A stretch of 64,000 nt of DNA from Hydnum rufescens UP504 (taxonomy: Eukaryota > Basidiomycota > Agaricomycetes > Cantharellales > Hydnaceae). Location: positions 240,696-304,695 of the forward strand of contig MU128916.1 of assembly GCA_014904985.1 (NCBI GenBank). The letters run 5' to 3'. Below, in pieces: positions 44,553 through 55,548 of this stretch. Positions within the stretch are counted from its first letter, which is position 1; every line of letters starts with the position of its first letter. The notes below the pieces were generated by a model. It was not told the origin of the DNA and searched no databases. It was given only the letters and a program-made list of their open reading frames with translations. The translations under genes and the position numbers were made by a program.

Positions 44553-46846
44553 ATGAGACGACCAGGAGCGAACGCGGTCCGCGGGCCAGCGTCAGCACTG
44601 ACTTCCTTCCTCAGGGTACGACATGGTGTTTTTTTATACTCCTTGCGCGCATAACTGAGTCCGGGAACAGGAGCAGGGCATCGAGGCTGGTCCTATTAGC
44701 GCGTACAGCAGGAGGCGTGTCAACCAAGCACAGAATGAAGAGAATCAAGGCGAACCAGACGCCGAAGTGCACGAGGAGGAGACTCCTGGTGCCGGTCCTT
44801 CCAGTGCCGTTCCGTCTCCGACGCCTGCGACGCGGACCAGGAAGCGAAAAGTGAGTCAGATCATCGGCATCCTTTCCTGCAGAGTGACAAACCACAGTCT
44901 ATACGCTTGGATATCCTCAGCGAGCGGGCGAATATGATTCTGATGATCTAGACGAGGACGAGGAGGCTACTTCTTCGCCTTCGAAGAAGAAGGCCACCGC
45001 CACTGAAAAGGCAAAGGCGAAGGCGAAGGCGAAAGCCGCAGCCCAGGCCAAGAAGAAGGCTCGAGGTGACGGTGACTATGAGGATGACGACGACGATGAC
45101 GAAGATGAGTACAGTGCGCTGTCAAAGTCCACTGCCTCGAAACCAGTTGCCGCTGCTAAGCCCAGTATTGGATCTTTCGAGAACTGCGCCAATTGCTCGA
45201 AAAAGTTCACCGTGGTACGTTATCCCTCGAGTCCTGAATGAGTAGTTCCTAATTACGCGCGTCATGCCTGTCAGACACGCTATACCCCAGCCGCGTCTCC
45301 TCCACCTGGCTACCTCTGCCATGATTGTGCTAAGGCTTCTGGCACTGATCCGTTCAAAAAGCCTGCTCCCAAGCAGCAGCGCAAGGGGCGCCAGGACAAG
45401 AGGAAAATCGTCAATTATGAGGAGAAAGACCGTGTGGATACTCTTGCACAACTTTGCATAAGGGTCGTCACTAAGCACATCGAGGACGTCGAGGCCCTTG
45501 GCGATATCAGCTCTCACAATGTAGACATGATCTCTAAGATCATGGCTAAGAACCGCCGTCTGTAAGCATCTTTATTGTCGTGTGGTGAAACCGCGAGGAT
45601 GAACAAGACTGACGCTACATCAAAGTACATCCTCCATCGCCACCCTTTTCTACGACGTTAACAATACCACGTTAGCTCTCTATGACTGCACTTGTATGTT
45701 CTTCCATTCATCTCCTTGAAACTATCACAAATCTCCAACGATTCGATATAGCCCTTCTCCCTGACGGCCTCTGTACGCTCGCGTCCCTCAACCCGAACCT
45801 CACATCCTTGCGGCTCGATTATGTCGGGCGCATGAATGACGCCGTTCTGGCGCATTGGTCCACACACCTCAAATCCCTCACCCACGTCGACCTCCTTGGG
45901 CCATTCAACATCAAGTCCTCCGCATGGATCAACTTCTTCCGCAAGATGCACCGGCCACTGGAGAAGTTCGCCGTGACACAGTCCCCGCGCTTCGACCTCA
46001 CGTGCCTCGAAGCGCTCGTTGCCCGGTCTGCCACTAGTCTCGTCGAGTTGCGTCTCGGTGAGGTAGGCCAGTTGTGCGATGCGTGGCTGGACCCTATTGC
46101 GTGCTTCACTCGTTTGACGCGCCTCAACCTTGCGTACCCCGCAACGTCACTTTCGGACGAGGGGCTCATCGAACTGCTATCGTCTATTGGGGAGAGACTG
46201 ACGCACCTCGACATTAGCGGGCATGATGAGGTCGGAGATCTTGCCTTCGAGACGGGAATTGGACCACATGCGAAGAAACTCGTCGAGTTGCGTGCGCGGG
46301 ATCTGGTGCTTCTTACGGATGAAGGTATCGCCAAGTTCTTTGGCGCGGACGGTCCTTCCGATGAGACGTCGGAGAACGAAAAGGAAGAAGCACAAACCAG
46401 AGCCATGGTGGTTCCCCCACTGGAGGTTATTGACCTTTCTCGCGCGCCGCATCTCTCTTCCAATGCTCTCACCGCGCTGCTTGCGCATTCTGGTAGCGTG
46501 CTTCGCGAGCTGCACATCAACGGGTGGAAAGATGCAGATAACGAGAGTTTGCTGGGCATCGGGGAGCGAGCGCCCAATTTGACGCGGGTGGATCTGGGCT
46601 GGTGTCGTGCGGCGGATGATTGGGTCGTGAAAGCTTTGGTGGAGGGGCCAGCAGGCACGCGGGGTGTCTTGGAGGAAGTGGGTTGTTTTGGTTGTAATAA
46701 GATTACAACAGCGTGTCCAAGGAAGGTGTGTGATGTTTCTTTTCTTTTTTCTTTTTTTTCCATAGGTGGGGTGGCACGCTGAGATGGTTTTCTGTTTTAT
46801 CTTTTAGCGTGGCATTGTCCTGAGGGGGATCGAGGTCGGTGCCTAA
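44553..46846 (+). CDS. RAD7: RAD7-type nucleotide-excision repair protein (LRR)
   Basis: Exon 1 codes MRRPGANAVRGPASALTSFL. The next exons code GPISAYSRRRVNQAQNEENQ, then an acidic and Lys/Ala-rich region (EKAKAKAKAKAAAQAKKKAR, EDDDDDDEDEY). A zinc-ribbon-like pair follows, ENCANCSKKFTV with GYLCHDCAKASG. LRRs follow: VDTLAQLCIRVVTKHIEDVE, LFYDVNNTTLALYDCT, LCTLASLNPNLTSLRLDYVG, HLKSLTHVDLLGPFN, LTRLNLAYPATSLSDEGLIE, RLTHLDISGHDEVGD and NLTRVDLGWCRAADDWVVKA. The last exon codes RGIVLRGIEVGA and stop. In yeast Rad7 with Rad16 (and an Elongin-cullin ligase) recognises damage in non-transcribed DNA. The AKAKAK run is coded by a short imperfect repeat. Confidence 0.87.
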
Positions 46847-47247
46847 ATGTATTTGTGGCAGCATTTGAATAGTAAATGCATTTTTCTCTTGACCATGATT
46901 TGAGTAGTTTTCAATCCATGTACGGCTTGGTGCTAAAGATGACATGTAATATGATTCCATTCTATTGGGCTGCAGCCAACGTTGAACACTTAAAGTTACT
47001 TGATGGTCGATCGCTGTTACGGTGGGAATAAGGCCACTTGTTGGCGAAAATCGTCTAATTGGATTATTTACGATTACGAGCTCCCTGCGCACAGTCGGCG
47101 CGTAAACGGCACAATTAGGACGTACATGGTAAAGTATAACTGGGTAACCAGTTATACTTTACCATGTGCATCGAGATTCTCCTGGGATTCTAGGCGTGCC
47201 GTCTTTCCGGCAAGGCCCGCAGGCTTGTCTCGCAACACTCAACCACC
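46847..47247. promoter_or_regulatory. RAD7 downstream region and promoter of next gene
   Basis: This 400-bp stretch holds no coding sequence. Its main feature is the perfect hairpin listed separately at 47124-47167, about 80 bp before the next start codon. Confidence 0.4.
47124..47167. repeat. Perfect 20-bp inverted repeat with 4-nt loop
   Basis: The arms are 47124-47143 (acatggtaaagtataactgg) and 47148-47167, its exact reverse complement. The loop is gtaa at 47144-47147. Transcribed, it would form a 20-bp stem with no mismatch. It lies between RAD7 and the start codon at 47248. Confidence 0.95.
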
Positions 47248-48273
47248 ATGTCCTCCAGCGGCCGACCATCGCCTACGAACGGTGGCATCTTCCCATCTCC
47301 AAGCTTTGGGAGCCCTCCTGATAATGGTTCTTCCTCATCCAATGTGCGTAGACACCTGATGTCACACACTCCACTAGCTCCGGAGGCTGACTGGCGAGGA
47401 TACTAGTCTCTTTATCTATTCACGTTCCTGACTACGTTGTTGTTGCTGTTGGCGGTGTCGTGCGGCATTGTGTTCCGGTCGTTCGTCTTGCGCCGCAGAT
47501 TTCGTCGTCGGGTGGAAGCTGCTATTGCAGCAGGGGTGCTACTGCCGGAGCAAGTTGATGCCCTTCGGCGCCGTGGACCACCTATCGGGGAGAAGCCAAA
47601 GATGTTCGAGGTTCACATCGATGGTCGCCACAAGGAAGGCTACGAGCCGTCGTCCCCCGCCCACAAAATCCTCCCGATGAGTGGTCTAACATCATGGTAT
47701 GAGTAGATTATGCCCGAGAAACATGGATGCCTCCGTCCATGCCTGTAGTGATACTGGTCTGACCACAAGTTATCGTTATAGCCCGTGTCAGCCGCGATAA
47801 TACCAGGAGATAAGTCGAAAGGACCTGCTCCCATCCCAGTACCTGCGCCGCAGCAGTACTCTGCACGGCCTCTCAACGCTCGTCGTCCATTCTGGTTTCT
47901 GCGTGGTCCTGATATTACCCCCACCCCCATTCTCCCTGTTCACAATCCTGTTTCTTCGCCGTCGTCGTCACCACCAATATCACGAGCTCCGCAGCAGAAC
48001 GGATCATCTTCATCAGATTCCGCTGACGATATGCTGCAGTTGACGGTACTGATAGCCATGCCGAATGCCCAGGCACCACAGTATCAATCTCGGCAAACAT
48101 CCATGTCGTCCGAGGGTCTCGAGTCCGCGAAAGGGAAAGGGACTTCTGTCTCTGATCACGGGGAGGTGGAGGAAGAGGAGATCCCAGAGGTCGTATTTGG
48201 TGTGACCGAAGTCAGATGGGAAGGCGGAGCGAATTGGACGGCTGGCGACAGCGCGACGCCTGAAGCCAAGTAA
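47248..48273 (+). CDS. Single-pass membrane protein, fungal, unknown function
   Basis: Exon 1 (47248 to about 47342) codes MSSSGRPSPTNGGIFPSPSF and GSPPDNGSSSSN. After an intron, SLYLFTFLTTLLLLLAVSCG with IVFRSFVL forms one hydrophobic helix, followed by a basic stop-transfer block RRRFRRRVEAA. The next part reads VLLPEQVDALRRRGPPIGEK and PKMFEVHIDGRHKEGY. After another intron the tail is Pro/Ser-rich with FWFLRGPDITPTPILP and EVEEEEIPEVVFGVTEVRWE, ending DSATPEAK. A short N-terminus outside and a basic, long C-terminal part in the cytosol is the likely topology. I do not recognise the family. Confidence 0.65.
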
Positions 48274-48794
48274 ACCAGTCACGGGAATTCGCTCTAATTC
48301 TCATGAATATCATTTCTCATGAATATCATGTTCCGTGTTTCTCCTTTGTTCCATTGTCTAACCATATTGTGCGTTTACTCATCTTCATACCGTATCTCAC
48401 ATTATTCCTGTTTTTAATTGTACGGTGTACTTTGATCGAGTTCATTTCCTCTTCGGCAATCTCCGGTCAACTTCGCGTTGGGGACTGAGCTTGATTTTAT
48501 TTCGTGTCGTGTATGAGCACACTTCGTCGGGGCAGAGTGCACCATCTTCTCTTCAAACGATGGTATGCTTCCCGTTTTTACTGATGCCTGTTATCTGAGT
48601 TTTGACTCCCCCATCCTTGTCACGAAGGCATCCGAACAAACGAGCCCGTCTACTCTCCAAACGAGATTATCCCATCTCTTCGATATAAATCCCGATAGCT
48701 ATGTTAACGCGCATGGTACTCCCTTCGCTCTCTTGCTTCCAATCCACAGTGCTGATATAGTTCCCAAAGGACAATAGCTGTACCTGCTCGCGCC
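48274..48794. other. Intergenic region, possibly with a 5' exon of the next gene
   Basis: A 16-bp direct repeat (ttctcatgaatatcat, twice) lies at 48298-48329, just after the stop of the preceding gene. From about 48620 an open stretch reads KASEQTSPSTLQTRLSHLFD and INPDSYVN, which looks coding and could be an N-terminal exon of the coiled-coil gene. I could not join it with certainty. Confidence 0.4.
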
Positions 48795-51700
48795 ATGCTA
48801 TCTATCTTGCGGGCTTTTTCAGAGGAACATGGTGTTACTCTCATCAAAGACGAAGAAAGCTTTGTTGCCACGACCAATGCGATGCCCGATTTCGAAATTA
48901 CGCCTACTATAATGATAGATCTTATCTTGCAACTGACGGGTACCCTCCCTCCCTCTCCTTCTACATCTTCTACTTCTAGTACCACCACATCCCCCCCTCT
49001 GAGTATGCAACGAGCCCTTTCTGAAGAGTCAGAAGGGTTTTCCGAGGCCGCATCTGGTGTATCTCAAGCACAGCCAAACGCGCTCGAGGCCCGCCAACGG
49101 ACGGGTCCTTTGGAGTCTGGTATCCCCAGCACCTGGAAGAATAGACCCCATCGTGCAAGGGGGCGCAGTGAGACTGGCTTCGCCGCCATCACCGGGACGG
49201 CCTCTGACGTACGTTATCTACATTTATTTGTGCATGAATTCACTAGCCTGCAAATTCTCATTAACCTTAACCTTTCATAAAAAATGGACCTATTCAGTCT
49301 CCACCGCTAGCGAGTCGCAAAGAGTCTGGCCATCGAACCTTGTCGACTCCGACGTCTCCAGACTCCTCGCTTTCGCCCTCTAGCGGGGGTTCCTTGACCC
49401 TAGGGCGCCCGCCTTCCGCTGCCTCTTCCTATTTGCGCTCTCCGAATACATCCATATATGACCCATCGTATCTGGCAGATAGTATGGCCAGCCCGATTCG
49501 CTCTCCCGATTTTAGTGCTGAAGATACCTCGATTGACTATTCAACCGACTGGAAATTTCCACCTCCCGAGTTGTTCCCGAGTATAAAAACTAAAACGGAC
49601 TTGAGCAAAAGAAAGCCGAGTCCAAATTCTTCTCCCCCACCCTCCGATATGAATTCTGATCCCGATTCGGACGAGGACAACATACACGATAGGGACGCAG
49701 ACCCGACTATCCATTCGCGTGATCGTATACACAGCATCTCGACAACTTCCCTCGTAACTTCTCCTGAAGATCGTCTTGAGGCTCTACAGCGTGCTAATGC
49801 CGAGCTGGCGAAGAAGCTTCGAGATGCGTCGAGAGAGCTTGAACACAAGTTGAGCGATCATGAGGGCGAGATCGAAGAGATGCAGACACGGATAGAGGAT
49901 CTGAGGTATGAGCTGGCGGCCAGTAAACGCGAGGAGAAGGAACTGAGACTTAAAGCGGTGAGTGTGTTCTGCCACGTAACGGTAACAAACGTAGCAACGA
50001 TGGATATTTATCATATCTATGATGTGCAGCGCACAACAACTTCGCAACTCGCGACAGTGAGCAGTATTCATAATTTGGTTTGGAATTCTCTCCTCGATTT
50101 AATCGTGCCTTATCGTAGCTAGAGGCTGAGATGTCTAAACTGCAACGACAACTTAATAGCTCTCGTGCGGCGTACCAAGCCATGCAGAAACAATATCAAG
50201 AGCAGTGTGGTATGTTTTGTAGTTACGCTATAATCAACCGGAAGAGGATCTCATCGATCTCGTCCACCAGCTGTTTCCGAGAAATACCGTAATACTCTGC
50301 GGAAGAAAGATCAAGAACTAAAACATGCAGAAGAGCTAGCCAATGGCCATCAGCATGAGATCACCAAGGTATATCTCAGACTTCCAATCTCCTTGGTCTC
50401 CACCTCACCGCCAATGCTATTCAGTGGAGGTCTGAGCGCGAGCTATCCGAGGCTACAATAGAGTCTCTAAAGGCAGAATTAAACGTCGCTCAACAAGCCC
50501 AAGAAACTCTCGAACAACAAAAGCAGGCCAATTTCATGCTCAAAGAAACTATCGACCGACTCCGCCTTGATCTCGACGAGATCCGTACGACCACGACGGG
50601 CCCCGGTTCTAGTGGAGGAAGCAGTGCACGCTCGACTTTGACGAAGGTGGCGATGTCGAAAAAGGCATTAGCCAGCCTTGCTGCCGAACTCAGTGGGAAT
50701 CTCTACGATGAGATTGATGAAGAGACCACGTTACCTGATGGTGACCAAGAAGCAGGTGGTGAGGCGGGCTTTGAGACTATCATCACGACCAGTCGGAAAA
50801 GAGTGGGTTTGTTCCAGTGCTGTGTTTGTTATGCGAGATGATCTGATCTGATCTTTCGGTCTTCCTAGATTGGGGCACGGCGCAAGAATGGTGTGGCACT
50901 AGAAGAGATCAGAGAATATGCTGATGCCTACACGCAGCATGACCTTACGGACTTCGTTTCCTCTGCTATCACCCAAACCGATGTTGAGCCCTCGCGTTCC
51001 ACCTCGTCTTCAAGTTCGCAGACATCCCCTCAGCTCGGTCGCATGCCCAAAATGTTCGATGTCTCATCCCAGACAGATGTGCCCGTGTTGGGTGATGTGT
51101 CTGCGGACATTGATGATGATGATGATGATGGCGACGACGACACCTCATCTAGCTCTACGCTGACGCCCATCGCTCTGTCGCCGTCACCGTCCCCTAGGAA
51201 GCACAAGAGTCCCATCGTGCTCGTGGGTCCGAATGACTTGCCACCATCATACGCTCATTTGGAGGCCGAAGAACGAGAAAACATCGAAAAGGATTACCTT
51301 CGTCGTTGGCATCCAGGCATGACGAGTGCCACCGTTTCTACTGTCGTATCACCCACTTCCTCGGATGCTGTGGCCGAGGTCTCTCGAGAAGCCGTGGAGG
51401 AGTGGAAAAACCTGAAACGCGAGCTTGGCTTCGAATGTGCTGCCATCGATCGAGTGCTCCTCAAGGGTAACGTTGACCGATCACCGCGCAAGGCATCTAC
51501 TGCTTCTACGCCTGCCAATCCATCAGTTGAGGCTGCAGTGTTGACAATGACGCCACGACTTGCTCGGGAATATGCGAACAAGGTCAAGGCAGCCGCTGAA
51601 GCGGAAGAAGATGATGAAGAGGAAGTCGCCCTTGTTGCCAAGCATCGCAGCCCGCGACGCCGGTTCTACAACCTATACAATGCAGCGTTCTACCCTGGTG

Positions 51701-52060
51701 CAGATGGCCATGAAGCTCCAAGACGGAATTGGAGCGTCATGCTTACTGGCATGGGCGTCTGGGCGATGGTCCTAATGACGGGTAAGCTTTTTTCCCGCAT
51801 CGATGGTCTCCTTTTCAAAAGCTTAATGTCAACATTCAGCTGCGGTACTGCCAACGATGAAATCTGACTACAGTGAGGCGATGTACGCTGACCGTCAATT
51901 GTGGTCCACGTACAATTCCCTTGGACAAGTGCCCAGTATGGATGGTTTCACAAGTGGTACTTTTGGCGGAGGCCAATCCGCTGGAGATGCCATGTGGACG
52001 GTTGCTGAACGCCTCCTGGTCGGCGCTGCAACTGTCGTCAGAAGGACGCCACCTTCATAA
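48795..52060 (+). CDS. Coiled-coil, tail-anchored-type membrane protein, unknown
   Basis: Start MLSILRAFSEEHGVTLIKDE is chosen at 48795; an upstream exon near 48630 may belong. A long Ser/Pro-rich region leads to a coiled coil: RLEALQRANAELAKKLRDAS, RELEHKLSDHEGEIEEMQTR, EAEMSKLQRQLNSSRAAYQA, WRSERELSEATIESLKAELN and VAQQAQETLEQQKQANFMLK. Then SAITQTDVE and VSSQTDVPV, an Asp run, DLPPSYAHLE and AVEEWKNLKRELGFECAAID. Near the C-terminus, WSVMLTGMGVWAMVLMTAAV is one hydrophobic helix followed by about 65 residues. PPSY fits a WW-domain ligand and TQT fits a dynein light chain LC8 ligand; both are inference. The organisation suggests an organelle- or nuclear-envelope adaptor. Introns lie at about 49209-49297, 49958-50120, 50210-50285, 50368-50424, 50802-50869 and 51780-51838. 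Confidence 0.65.
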
Positions 52061-53168
52061 ATGCTGTGAATGCTGTAAATTGTCTGCTTTTCGTTTATTT
52101 TGCTCCTATTCTTGCACTCCCGCTTAATGTTCTTAAAATTTTGTGCTCATATCCACCTGCCCCCCACTCCTGTCTTTATCGCCCGTTATTAGTATTACGG
52201 CACCTGGTTCTTCGTCCCGATGTATGTAGTATTCTCGATTACTTATCCACGCTTCATTATCGTACCCATGGCCCTCACAGTAATAAAGGGGTCGCAAGAC
52301 GGGGGCGACAATTTGTAATTGCATTTGTTTGTTTTTGTTTCCTTTTGGGGGGGGGGGAGCTTGGAGCTTACAGATTTGTTCCAGCCATTGCCGTAACTGC
52401 TGCGCTAGGTGGTGAGGCACACAACTTCCACGCAGCGTAGCTATGGATACAATACTAATAGGGGGTGTCAATGGACGCTCTGTGCCTAATTTCTTAAACG
52501 TTATCGGTATAATGCATGCATCGACATACAGTAAATGGAGGCACGACGGCTGCGTTGAATCCACCTATGTATATCATGCATGTGTAACAAGGTCAGTTGG
52601 GAGGTGTGTATATTGCGACATCGTCGAGGCGCTACAGTATTGCAGCAATTCCACGGGCCAAGGGTGCCTGATATTGAGAAACGTGGCATGTGATTCCTGC
52701 TACGATTCTAATGTGCAGTGGGTGATAAAATGGATCACTCTATGGAGATGAGCATGCGTGTTCATTTGTGGTTGCGTGGCAGGTAGGGGATTGCTTTTGT
52801 CTACAACCTTCCGAGACAAGAACGAATATTACGGTGATACACGAGAAGGGAGGAACGGAAAGAAGCGGAAGGCGCGGTGCAGTGAAGAGTGGATGCGTGG
52901 CAGGCTTAAGATCATAATATGATATGTACTTGGAATTGGAATAGCGCGAATGACAATTGGCAATGATGCAAACAAGCGGGCAACTGACTTGACGGAGATG
53001 ATCGCAATCCAAGGGGTGATGTCTGACCAAGATCATTTGTTGGGCGTAGGATTTCGTGGGGCGCAAGCGAAAGTAACGTGGGACAGCAAACAGCTTCATC
53101 GAACCAAAAGGAGGCGAACAATAACGTCGCATCTAAGGATTACAGTGATGCGGGGGATATAGCAGGTG
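52061..53168. other. Convergent intergenic region
   Basis: This 1.1-kb stretch lies between the 3' ends of the coiled-coil gene and the LAMMER kinase. A G10 run lies at 52347-52356. Short ORFs on both strands have no recognisable motif, so I treat it as 3' UTRs and spacer. Confidence 0.4.
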
Positions 53169-55179
53169 TTATAGCTCATGCGGTATGGTGAGGTCGAAGA
53201 ATGGATGCCGGAGTGCATCAGCCACTGTGATACGTTGTTGGGGATCGAACCGCAACAGCTTACGAACGAGGTCTTGGAATCGAGTGTTAATGATATCCGT
53301 CGCAGGTATAATGTCCTGGAAACGGGGTGCACAAATGTCAGACAAGAGTCGAACATACGGCGGCATGATATCTACGAACCGCCAGTGGCCGGGTGGCTTT
53401 CACCTCCTTTTTGCTTGCACTGGTCACTTTCTTAGATCGCGGTGGCCAATCTAACTTAGCACCGTCCTTGAAGAACTCCGACTTAGCTTTAGCCGCTTTT
53501 CGTGCTAGCGACGGAGGCATAGGCCCCATAACGGCTTCCATCATGGCTAAGTGTTCTAGATTGTCATGGGTCTGGAACAGAGCCACCCCAGTGTAGAACT
53601 CGACAAGGATGCAGCCGAGCGAAAATGCATCGCACGGGTACGACCACCCAAGACCTGTTGTGATGAAACCTTAGACCGGCGGGTATTGACCAAAAGAAGG
53701 CGATTGCATACTGAGGATGATCTCTGGAGCCCGATAATGCCGAGTACATACAACAGACGAGTGATATTCCGACTCAAAAGTAGCACTGCCGAAGTCGATG
53801 AGTCGAACGTCTGTATTAGCCAGGATCATTTTCGAAGTGGGCGCGGACCGCTGGATACGACGAATAGCACAGGCAACCAGGTTTGAATAAGTCTTAAGAG
53901 ACAAGGAAACCATTCCATACCTTCGAACCGGTGCCTACGGCGGAGGGCACAGACGCTAATCTGTAATCATTATGGACAAGAAGGATGTTCTCCGGCTTCA
54001 AGTCAGTATGTACCAGCTTGAGCTCATGCAAGACTAAACGAAATGTAAGCCCATATAAAAGACATAGACCGGGATTTACCTACATGCAACGCTACTGAGA
54101 ATCTGTCGCGCAAAGTCCTGAATGTGCCTTCTGGGGAATGGGGCAAAGTTGTTTTCCTTCAAGAAATCATAGATGCATTTCCCAAGTAGTTCCGATACGA
54201 TGCAAATGTGATTTCGATAGTCAAACCACTCGATAAGGTGGATGCATTTGCTGGGGAGAAATGTATAGTCAAAACTGAGGAGTCGAATACGTCCTAGCCA
54301 AGGGGACATACTGCTTGTTGGTCGGGTCGTGTTGTTTCAGAGTCTTGAGCACACGAATCTCAATCTTAGATGCATCACGATACTTAGGGATTGATCGGAT
54401 AATCTTGACGGCGACCATAGTCCGAGTAGAGATGTCAAGCGCTTCGACAACCTTCCCAAACGTTCCTTGCCCTAGCAGACGGACGATGCGATCTGTTGTG
54501 AAAATGCTCGTGAGACCAGGGATCCGAGATAGCCGGGGAGGATGATACGAACACCGAGGGGCACCCCAATGACATCTCCTGCCTGTATAATGTAGTGACC
54601 TTCCTTATCGTCATATGATGGGCCAGCCTTAGATGAGCTTTGGGACTGAGGGGGTATGAAATGTTAGGTCATACCGAGACAATGAAGATATTGAGGGAAT
54701 GACAGACAAACCTCTCGTGTTCGTGAGGCAGTACTTGTAGTACCATTCGTATAGGTGGCCGCAGGTTTTTGATAATAAGCTCTACCCGCAATGGCTTTGC
54801 GTTGGAGGGCACTTCCAGTGGAAGAAGGAAGTCCGTTGACGCCGCTGACGTTGGGTGTAGGGTTCGAGTCCTTCTTCCTGCGTTTGGCGGTGGGCGGGGC
54901 CATTGCAAGGCGCGATCCAGAAGCTTCCGCCGCCACCTGGGCACGAGTGCGGACGCCATTGGAATATGTAGATGATACTGCTGCGCTGGCACTGAGGGTT
55001 GACGGGGTGATGGACATTGGTGCCGGAGGAGCTGGCGAGGGCGTGTCATCGATGACGATGACCTCTCTAACACGGCCCGTAGTGCTATCAACCTGTGTTT
55101 CTGATCTGTAGGATGCAGCTGCCGCTGGCCGCTTGCGTTTGAGGGTGCTGGTCCTGGGCTGAGGCTGGGAAGGGGCCAT
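53169..55179 (-). CDS. LAMMER dual-specificity kinase (Clk/Kns1/Lkh1)
   Basis: From [20 protein letters not shown] an N-terminal basic, Ser/Ala-rich region includes [12 protein letters not shown]. The kinase domain begins [20 protein letters not shown], then [73 protein letters not shown] and [32 protein letters not shown]. The diagnostic motif reads [13 protein letters not shown] (family EHLAMMERILGPLP). The end is [20 protein letters not shown] and [19 protein letters not shown] kinases phosphorylate SR splicing factors, and in fungi affect growth, flocculation and stress responses. The MAPS start is chosen over an ATG at about 55268 because upstream sequence lacks family features. At least eight small introns are present. 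Confidence 0.9.
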
Positions 55180-55548
55180 TTTTGAGGAAAAAGTGATTGT
55201 TGAGGACAGGGGGGGTGCGTTCTGGCGAGTGAGGGGACCAGGGGCTAGGCGTTGGCTCGCTGCTATCATGCTCACAAGGTGGTGTGTAAGCCCAACCTGG
55301 GGCAAACGGGCAAGGTCAGCAAAACGAACCTAATCCCGGATTCAACGGTATTGGCGACAAACACCGACACGCTTAGACAAGCTGCTTTCACCCAAAATTC
55401 ACACATTTGGTACATAAAACTAGTATTATACAGGCACGGAACAACAACACGGAGCACCCGATTTGCATGCCTGCTATGCCTGGGTGTATACGCTGTCAGC
55501 GGAATACAAGGCCGAGGCCAGGAGATGGGGCTGCTCACTACGTAAATG
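55180..55548. other. LAMMER kinase upstream / CUL3 3' region
   Basis: This interval must contain the promoter of the minus-strand kinase and the 3' end of the minus-strand cullin gene. The cullin stop codon was not located with confidence and may lie in it. Confidence 0.35.

Noticed and set aside
45819..46763. 314-residue minus-strand ORF
   Set aside because: It is the antisense shadow of the RAD7 LRR exon; the plus-strand reading has clear leucine-rich repeats.
54855..54870. tRNA-like ggttcgagtcc
   Set aside because: It is coding sequence of the LAMMER kinase N-terminal region (SNPTP), with no cloverleaf.
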